A stretch of 64,000 nt of DNA from CAVUOA01 sp963742955 (GTDB lineage Bacteria > Bacteroidota > Ignavibacteria > Tepidaquicellales > OLB5). The stretch lies in NCBI GenBank assembly GCA_963742955.1, contig CAVUOA010000009.1, positions 62,001 through 126,000 of the forward strand. Reading direction: 5' to 3'. Both the position numbers and the translations under genes were made by a program. Below are positions 57,346 through 64,000 of the stretch, one piece after another. The notes below the pieces were generated by a model, which saw nothing but the letters and a program-made list of their open reading frames with translations, did not search any database and was not told where the DNA came from. How positions within the stretch are numbered: the stretch's first letter is position 1; each line of letters starts with the position of its first letter.

Positions 57346-58269
57346 TTGGACTTTAATCCTGAAGAAAACAATAAAGAGTTACCGCCAACTGTAAAATTTA
57401 TAAGAAATCTCCCGCCTTTTCTTTATATAATTATAGTTCTGGGGATAATATTTTTCCTTTACCAGGTTATTGGCGCCTCTTTAGTTTTGCTGGCAGGCGG
57501 TAAAGACATAGACAGCAATGTACAGCTGATGAGGATAATCCTTTCATTCGGGCAGTTTATGTTTATTCTTGCCCCTACGATATTTTTTGTAAGGCTGCAG
57601 ACAAATGATTTAAAAGGAACATTTCGCCTTAACATTCCAAATCCGCTTCTTGTAATGCTGGCTATCCTGGGAATAATTCTGATTCAGCCTGTACTGCAGG
57701 GTTATATGTCTGTTCAGAATTATGCATTAGACCATATACCTTATATTCAGGAATCCCTTAAACAGCTAAAAAGCCTGTTTGATATGGTTGAGCAGGCAAC
57801 AATGAAGATTGTAAGAGCTTATTCGCCTTTGGAATTTGCTGTAGTTGTGTTTGTTATAAGCCTAACCCCGGCAATTTGTGAAGAAATGCTTTTCAGAGGT
57901 TTTGTAATGAAAAACCTTGAGAAGATTTCAAAAGCAAGCGTGGTAATATTTCTCACAGGATTTTTGTTCGCACTGTATCATCTCGAACCGTTCAATTTAA
58001 TACCTCTCATTATGCTGGGGTCTTTTCTTGCTTTTGTTGTTTATTACTCAAACAGCATTTATGTTGGGATGCTTTGTCATTTCCTGAATAACTTTTTTGC
58101 ATCTTTTTTCCTTTACAAATACGGGAAAGAAGATATTCAAACCCCTAAGCTTTCCGGCTCTGAGGTTTTTGATACAGCTGCTATTGCAGCAGGCTCACTG
58201 ATGTTGTTTTTGCTGGTATTATATTTATTTTATAAATTCAGGTATAAAAAGGAGGCGGCACAAGTTTGA
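57346..58269 (+). CDS. CPBP family intramembrane glutamic endopeptidase
   Basis: 307 residues with about eight membrane helices and the three Abi/CPBP motifs: EEMLFRG (EExxxR), FALYH (FxxxH) and HFLNN (HxxxN). Relatives of Rce1 cleave membrane-embedded or prenylated substrates, and some give immunity to peptide toxins. The substrate is unknown. TTG start; the stop overlaps the cdsA start (TTGA). Confidence 0.93.
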   Translation: MDFNPEENNKELPPTVKFIRNLPPFLYIIIVLGIIFFLYQVIGASLVLLAGGKDIDSNVQLMRIILSFGQFMFILAPTIFFVRLQTNDLKGTFRLNIPNPLLVMLAILGIILIQPVLQGYMSVQNYALDHIPYIQESLKQLKSLFDMVEQATMKIVRAYSPLEFAVVVFVISLTPAICEEMLFRGFVMKNLEKISKASVVIFLTGFLFALYHLEPFNLIPLIMLGSFLAFVVYYSNSIYVGMLCHFLNNFFASFFLYKYGKEDIQTPKLSGSEVFDTAAIAAGSLMLFLLVLYLFYKFRYKKEAAQV

Positions 58270-59111
58270 GCAATACGGCAGTAAGAGTAATAGTAGGTAT
58301 ATTAGGGATTCCGCTGATTATTTTTTTAGCACTATCCGGTAATCATATTTTTCTTGTGTTCTGCCTCATAGTTTCGTTTTTGTGCATGAATGAATTCTAC
58401 AACCTGTTCGAAAAACCGAAATCAACTCCCGGCTTTATTACAAGATGGATAGGAGGAATCTCATTTCATAAAGCGGTTTTCTTGTTAATCAGCACGCTGA
58501 TTGTTGTTTGCTTCTACAAGGAAATGTTTAACTACGTTCTCATCCTGTACTTTCTCATGTTTATGTACCTGATTATTGATGAGGTATTTAAGGAAGTAAA
58601 GCATTTTGAAGCAATCGGAACATGGATGCTTTCTATTGTTTATATCTCCACTCCCTTCGGGCTTCTAAGCTTGATGGATTCTACCAAATTCGTGGGTCTG
58701 CTGGGAGCCAATTATGCAATAATTATTATGGCAATGGTATGGGTGTCTGATACATTTGCTTATTTCGGCGGAAGAACTTTCGGCAGGCATAAGCTCGCGG
58801 AGAGAATCAGCCCGAAGAAAACATGGGAAGGCTCTATTTTCGGTTTTGTTTTTACCGTCATTGCCGGGATTATAATAAAAATTTTCTTTTACACGGAGTT
58901 CAGCTATACTCATATAATTACTATTTCTGTTATAACGGGAGTTTTTGCACAAATAGGAGATTTATTCGAATCAAATTTAAAGCGTTCGGTACAAATTAAA
59001 GATTCTTCTCAGTTAATACCGGGTCATGGAGGATTTTTAGACAGGTTTGACAGCTTATTGTTTGCAGTTCCTGCAGTTTACATTTATTTGTACCTGATTA
59101 TCACTCTCTAA
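58266..59111 (+). CDS. cdsA: Phosphatidate cytidylyltransferase
   Basis: 281 residues with about seven membrane helices. The CTP-transferase signature is complete in the C-terminal third: SPKKTWEGSIFGF, AQIGDLFESNLKRSVQIKD and PGHGGFLDRFDSL. It makes CDP-diacylglycerol, the substrate of the PgsA-like enzyme at 17.4 kb. TTG start overlaps the CPBP gene by 4 bases. Confidence 0.96.
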   Translation: MSNTAVRVIVGILGIPLIIFLALSGNHIFLVFCLIVSFLCMNEFYNLFEKPKSTPGFITRWIGGISFHKAVFLLISTLIVVCFYKEMFNYVLILYFLMFMYLIIDEVFKEVKHFEAIGTWMLSIVYISTPFGLLSLMDSTKFVGLLGANYAIIIMAMVWVSDTFAYFGGRTFGRHKLAERISPKKTWEGSIFGFVFTVIAGIIIKIFFYTEFSYTHIITISVITGVFAQIGDLFESNLKRSVQIKDSSQLIPGHGGFLDRFDSLLFAVPAVYIYLYLIITL

Positions 59112-59141
59112 TAAAGAATTTCCAACGATTTTTTAATTTAG

Positions 59142-59149
59142 TATATTTG
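59142..59149 (+). promoter_or_regulatory. -7 box for tRNA-Val
   Basis: TATATTTG ends 31 bases before the tRNA. The predicted start would leave a ~25-base 5' leader. Confidence 0.45.
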
Positions 59150-59180
59150 TAAGATAAGATTTTATTAATATATAACTTTA

Positions 59181-59254
59181 GGACCCGTGGCTCAGCTGGT
59201 TAGAGCGTCCGGTTCACATCCGGGAGGTCGTAGGTTCAAATCCTACCGGGTCCA
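59181..59254 (+). tRNA. tRNA-Val(CAC)
   Basis: The full cloverleaf is visible. The acceptor GGACCCG/CGGGTCC pairs perfectly. The D arm contains CTCAGCTGGTTAGAG. The anticodon arm CCGG-TTCACAT-CCGG gives anticodon CAC, which reads GUG. The T arm is GTAGG-TTCAAAT-CCTAC, and the discriminator base is A. CCA is not encoded. Confidence 0.97.
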
Positions 59255-59286
59255 CAATTTTTATATAATACAGATTTCATAAGAGC

Positions 59287-60564
59287 TTGCATTTACTTCT
59301 GAGAAATAGCCACGTTATTTCACCGGCACAAAACATAAACGGCAGGTTTGACATATTAATTGCAAACGGCGTCATTAACCATATGGGAGTTATATGGCAG
59401 CACGTAAGGGAAGTTATGCAGTATGACATGACCGGGAAAATTATTGTACCGGGGTTTTTTGATATGCACGTTCACTTCCGTGAGCCGGGTCAGACTCATA
59501 AAGAAGATATTTTATCAGGCGCTCTTGCAGCCGCTTACGGAGGATTTACCGGAGTGCTTTGCATGCCGAACACAAAACCACCTATTGACAGCGCAGAGGT
59601 GCTTGATGCAAATACTGCAAGAGCAAAAGGGAATATCGTTAGCGTTTACAGTTCATGCTGCGCGACAGTTGGAAGGGAAGGAAAGACGCTCACAGATATT
59701 AAGCTCCTCCACGAACACGGCGCACTGGCAGTTACCGATGACGGAAGTCCCATTGCCGGCGATGAAATCATGCGTAAAGCGCTCGAAGAAGCTGCGGTGT
59801 TAAATCTTCCAGTTATTCAGCATTGCGAAGTGATGAGTCTTACTAACGGCGGAATTATGAATGAAGGAACAGTGTCACGTGATTTAGGGGTGAAAGGAAT
59901 TCCCAATGCTTCAGAATATGAAATAATTAAAAGAGATATAGAACTAACCCGGCAGGTAAAAGGCTCACATTACCATGTTCAGCACATTAGTACAAAAGAG
60001 GGGGTTGAACTTGTAAGACATGCAAAGAAAGAAGGATTAAACGTAACCGCCGAAGCTTGTCCTCATCATTTTATATTGACAGATGAGGCAATCATAAAAT
60101 ACGGAACAAATGCGAAGATGAATCCTCCTCTAAGGTCCGAAGCTGACAGGGATGCTGTTCTTGAAGGACTCCATGACGGAACCATTGATGCAATCTGCAC
60201 TGACCATGCGCCGCATTCCGAAGAAGAAAAGCAACTTCCTCTGGATAAAGCTCCGTTCGGAATTGTGGGACTTGAAACTGCTTTTGGACTTGCTTACACT
60301 TATCTTGTTGAAAAGAGAGTAATTTCTCTTGATGATTTGATTTTAAAAATGTCCAGCAATCCGAGAAAGATTCTTAATCTTAAAGAAATAAAAATTTCAG
60401 AAGGTGAGCCGGCTAATCTTACGATTCTTGATTTAAACGCATTGTGGAAAGTCGATGCAAATAAGCTTCACTCAAAAAGTAAAAATACTCCTTACGGCGG
60501 ATGGGAGTTAAAAGGAAGACCGGCAGGAATTATTAATAACTGCCAGCATTTAATTTATGGATGA
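59287..60564 (+). CDS. pyrC: Dihydroorotase
   Basis: 425 residues of the type I amidohydrolase class. The metal site is DMHVHFREPGQTHKED; other motifs are TDDGSPIAGDEIM, IQHCEV, HYHVQHIST and TDHAPHSEEEK. PPLRSEADRDAV precedes the last Asp. It closes carbamoyl-aspartate to dihydroorotate in pyrimidine synthesis. TTG start 59287, 32 bases after the tRNA. The next gene overlaps its end by 8 bases. Frame intact. Confidence 0.97.
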   Translation: MHLLLRNSHVISPAQNINGRFDILIANGVINHMGVIWQHVREVMQYDMTGKIIVPGFFDMHVHFREPGQTHKEDILSGALAAAYGGFTGVLCMPNTKPPIDSAEVLDANTARAKGNIVSVYSSCCATVGREGKTLTDIKLLHEHGALAVTDDGSPIAGDEIMRKALEEAAVLNLPVIQHCEVMSLTNGGIMNEGTVSRDLGVKGIPNASEYEIIKRDIELTRQVKGSHYHVQHISTKEGVELVRHAKKEGLNVTAEACPHHFILTDEAIIKYGTNAKMNPPLRSEADRDAVLEGLHDGTIDAICTDHAPHSEEEKQLPLDKAPFGIVGLETAFGLAYTYLVEKRVISLDDLILKMSSNPRKILNLKEIKISEGEPANLTILDLNALWKVDANKLHSKSKNTPYGGWELKGRPAGIINNCQHLIYG

Positions 60565-61246
60565 AATAAAATTTAAAAAATCGGGTAAGACCATTAAGGT
60601 AGAAAACGTTTACTGCATAGGAAAGAATTATCTTGACCATATTAAGGAGCTTGATTCACCCGCGGTAAAATCCGAAGTGCCCGGCGAGCCTGTAATTTTT
60701 CTCAAGCCGAATACAAGCGTTGAGACTGATGCAAAAGGAATTTCCATTCCCGTATTTAAAGGAAAGAAGATTTCGGATGATTTGCAAAATGAAGTTGAGC
60801 TGGTTGTAATTATCGGTAAAGACGGAAAGAATATTCCGCTAGAGGATGCTTACGGTTATGTTGAAGGCTATGCTGTCGGTATAGATTTTACTTTGCGCGA
60901 TATTCAAAGCGAGTTCAAGAAAAAAGGTTTGCCGTGGACTCTCTCAAAGGGATTTATCGGTTCGGCTCCGCTATCAGACGCATCAACTGCCGATGATGTT
61001 GGTATCCCAAATAATCTGAATATCAAGCTCGCAATAAATGGTATCACGAAACAAAATGCCAATACATCGCAAATGATATTTAAGGTTGATTATATTATTC
61101 ATTATATTTCAGCAATCTTCGGATTAAAGAGGGGTGACATAATTTTTACGGGTACTCCCGCCGGCGTTACAAGACTGAACGCAGGCGATAAGATTAAAGC
61201 AGAGATTGAAAAAATAGGAGAACTTGAAATAGAAGTGAGGAACTAA
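60557..61246 (+). CDS. Fumarylacetoacetate hydrolase family protein
   Basis: 229 residues with the FAH barrel: VYCIGKNYLDHIKEL, VIFLKPNTSV, the metal ligands NEVELVVIIGK and AVGIDFTLRDIQSE, and GDIIFTGTPAGVTRL. Small stand-alone members include acylpyruvases and oxaloacetate tautomerases or decarboxylases. The exact reaction is not decided by sequence. It overlaps pyrC and is probably co-transcribed. Confidence 0.92.
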   Translation: MDEIKFKKSGKTIKVENVYCIGKNYLDHIKELDSPAVKSEVPGEPVIFLKPNTSVETDAKGISIPVFKGKKISDDLQNEVELVVIIGKDGKNIPLEDAYGYVEGYAVGIDFTLRDIQSEFKKKGLPWTLSKGFIGSAPLSDASTADDVGIPNNLNIKLAINGITKQNANTSQMIFKVDYIIHYISAIFGLKRGDIIFTGTPAGVTRLNAGDKIKAEIEKIGELEIEVRN

Positions 61247-61412
61247 AACCTGTAATGGCGTTCGACAGAACGCCTAAAAGATAAAAATAAAAACCTGTAA
61301 TGGCGTTCGACAGAACGCCTAAAAAGATAAAAATAGAAACCCGTAATGGCGTTCGACAGAACGCCTTAAAGATAAAAATAAAAACCTGTATTGGCGTTCA
61401 ACAGAACGCCTA
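61245..61412 (+). repeat. Four-unit tandem hairpin array
   Basis: Four units of 45-46 bases start at about 61245, 61290, 61336 and 61381. Each holds AAACCTGTAATGGCG or a close variant, then the perfect stem GGCGTTC/GAACGCC with a 4-base loop (GACA three times, AACA once), then an A-rich spacer (AAGATAAAAATA). Differences fall outside the stems. It begins at the stop codon of the preceding gene and ends 30 bases before the next. Confidence 0.93.
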
Positions 61413-61442
61413 ATGATTACAGAATCACAAGAATATTGAAAT

Positions 61443-63368
61443 TTGAAGAACCTTAACAAACATATATTTTCGGTTGCAGCTGGTATTATAAGCCTTGTGG
61501 TCTATATAATTACGCTCAACCCAACCGTAACATTTATGGATAGCGGCGAACTTGCAGCTGCATGCGCAACTTTCGGTATTCCGCACCCGACGGGATACCC
61601 TTTATATCTTGTCATTGGTTTTTTGTTTTCAAAGCTGCCGTTTTCTGCGAGCCCTGTTTACAACCTCAACCTGCTTAGCGCAGTAATGAGCGCAGCGGCG
61701 GTAGTTGTGTTTTTTTACTGCTTGATTTTATTTGTTGACCTGCTCAGGGAAATAAAACCCGTGAAGCAGCGCCAGCAAAACAAACAGAAGAAGCAGAAAA
61801 ATGAACAGCCTGAATACCGCCGGTCTGAAGCAGAAATTGTTTTAATTGCATTCTTCTCTTCTCTTGTTTTTGCTTTTTCAAGGACATTCTGGTTAAATGC
61901 AGATACAATTGAAGTCTATCCGCTTCATACGCTGTTTATCATAATTATTATTTTCTTCTGCCTGAAGATTTTCTCAGACTTAAAAGCTGAGAATAAAAAA
62001 ATCTGGATTTTGCTCTTTGTGTTTTTGGGATTGAGTTTTGCAAACCATATGACTACAATTTTTCTTCTGCCGGGAATTGTTTTTGTTTTTTACATACAGT
62101 ACAGGGCTAACCCAATTTATACAAAGTCTGTTACTTCTGCGGCAATTTACATTATCCCCGGTTTACTTCTGTATATTATTTTATTTATTCGCGCGTCTGC
62201 CCAGCCTTATTTAAACTGGTCAGACCCTTCGAACTTCTCAAACTTTATGCACCATGTTACCGGAGGTGATTATTCCCAGCTTATGTTTTCCGCTTCATCT
62301 GTATTCGCTCATAACTCTGGATTATTTTTCAGTTCGGTTTTAAGTGAGTTTGCAATTGCCTCAGGTATAATTGCTGTGATTGGCTTGATATCAGTTTATT
62401 TCAAGAATAAAAATCTCTTTTATTTTCTGCTGATTCTGATTGTATCATGCCTTTTATATTCACTTAATTATAACATCAGAGACGTACTTGTTTATTTCAT
62501 ACTCGTTTATGTTGTGCTTGGTATTACATTTGCAGCAGGTCTTATCCGGCTGCTTGATTATCTGGTTAAAAACATCAATCTTGAAAAGAATGTATTCGCT
62601 GCCACAATTGTTCTTGGGCTGGTTCTGGCAGGCTGGAGCTTTAAATTTAATTATACTGCTGATAACAACAGCTCTAACTACGCTGTAGAAGATATAACTC
62701 TCAATGCTTTAAACCAGGTAAAGCCTAACGCAATAATAATGAGCTTTGACTGGGGTTATATTTACCCGGCTTCAATTTATTACCAGCAGGTCGGCAAGGT
62801 TAGGGAAGACGTAAAAGTATTTAACGTAAAATTTCTTTCAGTTAGCTGGTATCTTGATATGATAAAAAAGTATTATCCTGATATTTATGAGAACTGCAAA
62901 CCGGAGATTGAAAGCTATTTGCCGGCAATAGGAAATGAAAGCACGGCGCCTTCAAAACTGAGCGCGCTTGTAAAAGCATTTATTGTTAAAAATAATGCGA
63001 AATATCCTTTTTATATGACTTATGATTTTGCTTACAGCAAAGAAATAAGACAGTTAATTACCGATTACCTGATTATACCTGACGGATTTTTATACAGGCT
63101 GGTCAACAAAAATGCTCCATATGACAGTACTGCCGGTATGAACAGCCTGGATATGAAGTTCAGAAAATATGAACCTGACACCGATGAAAAAGAAAAGACG
63201 TACATTTTTACGGCGGGAGTTTATTATGATAACGCGGTTTACCACAACAACCATAAAAACTCCCGGCTTGCCCTGAAGTTTCTTGATAAAGCAATCGAGC
63301 TGAGAAGCGATTTTAAAGAAGCAGCTGCTCTTAAATCTCAGATACTGGACGGAACAAAAGGAAAATGA
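61443..63368 (+). CDS. DUF2723 family membrane protein (TMEM260/O-mannosyltransferase-like)
   Basis: 641 residues with about eleven membrane helices. The DUF2723 start is clear: TLNPTVTFMDSGELAAACATFGIPHPTGYPLY without its tail (catalytic-type Asp in MDSGE). A lysine/glutamine-rich cytoplasmic loop (PVKQRQQNKQKKQKNEQ) sits near residue 105. The C-terminal ~60 residues look like a TPR-type helix pair (NSRLALKFLDKAIELRSDFKEAAALK). It is likely a GT-C glycosyltransferase acting on exported proteins. TTG start. Stop overlaps the ParA start (ATGA). Confidence 0.9.
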   Translation: MKNLNKHIFSVAAGIISLVVYIITLNPTVTFMDSGELAAACATFGIPHPTGYPLYLVIGFLFSKLPFSASPVYNLNLLSAVMSAAAVVVFFYCLILFVDLLREIKPVKQRQQNKQKKQKNEQPEYRRSEAEIVLIAFFSSLVFAFSRTFWLNADTIEVYPLHTLFIIIIIFFCLKIFSDLKAENKKIWILLFVFLGLSFANHMTTIFLLPGIVFVFYIQYRANPIYTKSVTSAAIYIIPGLLLYIILFIRASAQPYLNWSDPSNFSNFMHHVTGGDYSQLMFSASSVFAHNSGLFFSSVLSEFAIASGIIAVIGLISVYFKNKNLFYFLLILIVSCLLYSLNYNIRDVLVYFILVYVVLGITFAAGLIRLLDYLVKNINLEKNVFAATIVLGLVLAGWSFKFNYTADNNSSNYAVEDITLNALNQVKPNAIIMSFDWGYIYPASIYYQQVGKVREDVKVFNVKFLSVSWYLDMIKKYYPDIYENCKPEIESYLPAIGNESTAPSKLSALVKAFIVKNNAKYPFYMTYDFAYSKEIRQLITDYLIIPDGFLYRLVNKNAPYDSTAGMNSLDMKFRKYEPDTDEKEKTYIFTAGVYYDNAVYHNNHKNSRLALKFLDKAIELRSDFKEAAALKSQILDGTKGK

Positions 63369-64000
63369 GCAGTAAAATTATATCAGTTTGTCTCCCGAAA
63401 GGCGGGGTTGGTAAAACAACTACCGCTGTAAATCTTGCTGCCTCGCTTGCTGTTGCTGAGAAGAAAACTTTGCTCATTGATGCTGACCCGTTCGGCGCTT
63501 CGGCGATATCACTCGGTTTTACTCCCGAAAAAATCAAAGCGGGTATATCTGAAGTATTCAGCTTTACTCACTCAATAGACCATGCTATTCATAAGACTGA
63601 GCTTGAGTATATGGATTTTGTTCCATCGAACGTAAACTCGATTCAGAGAGATGACAGGTTCTCAAAAATATCCGAGAACCGCGTTGTATTGAAGAATGCA
63701 CTTCGCGGGATATTGGACCAGTACGAATATATTATTATCGATTGCCCGCCGATGATGAGGGGGATTGTCTCAAATGCGCTAACGGCTTCAACATCGGTAT
63801 TGCTCCCTGTCCGCTGCGGACATTTTGCGCTTGAAGCGATTTCAAAACTTTTTAAATATGTTGACTATCTCAGGGAAATTGCAAATCCTGCTTTAAACAT
63901 TGAAGGGATAGTTCTGACTATGTACGAGTCAAACACAAAAGTAACTGAAATTGCCGAGCGTGAGCTGAAGCTTCGGTATAATAAATTTCTTTTCAAAACA
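63365..64000 (+). CDS. ParA family ATPase (partial, runs off the window)
   Basis: 212 codons are present before the window ends. The deviant Walker A is CLPKGGVGKTTTAVNLA (residues ~9-25), the A' region is LLIDADPFGASA, and Walker B is YIIIDCPPMM. ParA/Soj proteins partition chromosomes or plasmids, or place other cargo. A chromosomal setting is suggested by the housekeeping neighbours. Start ATG 63365 overlaps the previous stop; ParB would be expected just beyond the window. Confidence 0.93.
   Translation, partial: MSSKIISVCLPKGGVGKTTTAVNLAASLAVAEKKTLLIDADPFGASAISLGFTPEKIKAGISEVFSFTHSIDHAIHKTELEYMDFVPSNVNSIQRDDRFSKISENRVVLKNALRGILDQYEYIIIDCPPMMRGIVSNALTASTSVLLPVRCGHFALEAISKLFKYVDYLREIANPALNIEGIVLTMYESNTKVTEIAERELKLRYNKFLFKT

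Noticed and set aside
61245..61412. CRISPR array
   Set aside because: The units are tandem with near-identical spacers of about 15 A-rich bases. There are no unique 30-40 base spacers and no cas genes.

Overview
The window looks like a chromosomal segment of a bacterium from the Bacteroidota/Chlorobiota group, most likely an Ignavibacteria-type lineage. The evidence is: at least seven large proteins end in, or are remnants of, the type IX secretion C-terminal sorting tail (core NYPNPFNPxT, ending KKMVLxK); several likely promoters carry the Bacteroidetes-type -7 box TATATTTG; the DNA is AT-rich; and many genes start with TTG. The taxon is an inference from content, since no rRNA is present.

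Layout. 0.2-6.4 kb: a YjbQ-like protein, a PAS-GAF-HisKA_2 histidine kinase, a secreted fibronectin-type protein, YggX, an M61 peptidase and a DUF4476 protein. 6.4-10.9 kb: two type IX-secreted proteins on the minus strand, each preceded by the same ~107-bp leader element, separated by repeat-rich intergenic DNA. 11-17.1 kb: a DUF5698/DUF2179 membrane protein, a lipoprotein, a MoxR ATPase and an operon of three M16 peptidases. 17.4-21.9 kb: a PgsA-like synthase, an HU/IHF protein, RuvX, an AlbA_2 regulator and a large secreted protein. 21.9-29.7 kb: a thiamine operon under a TPP riboswitch with terminator (thiC, GNAT, thiO, thiS, thiG, two ThiE-like genes, thiD, then an ArfB-like gene). It is interrupted by a small GxxExxY nuclease cassette with imperfect terminal inverted repeats. 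29.8-38.7 kb: secreted proteins (subtilase, carboxypeptidase-regulatory-like, kelch propeller), a TrmB-type regulator with a clear promoter/operator, a family-39 glycosyltransferase and orphan sorting tails. 39.1-52.6 kb: two lipoproteins, a methyltransferase, recR, ybaB, a PolB-like exonuclease, a CHASE3-PAS protein, bshB1, a DUF1573/rhodanese/MauE/DUF1573 cluster, a nitrilase-family protein, a DUF192 protein, uvrB, dacB and mazG. 52.6-53.4 kb: an intergenic stretch with a promoter and what folds as a three-way-junction RNA. 53.4-64 kb: a lipoprotein, two paralogous outer-membrane barrels, a CPBP protease, cdsA, tRNA-Val(CAC), pyrC, a fumarylacetoacetase-family protein, a four-unit hairpin repeat array, a DUF2723 membrane protein and a partial ParA.

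Quality warning. At least 22 single-base frame breaks interrupt otherwise well conserved genes (thiC, thiG, thiO, ruvX, moxR, M61, M16 and others). About 20 are net +1 and two are net -1. Insertion-biased sequencing error is the simplest explanation, so broken genes are annotated here as single joined genes with the break position stated. Three further secreted-protein genes carry an in-frame TAA.
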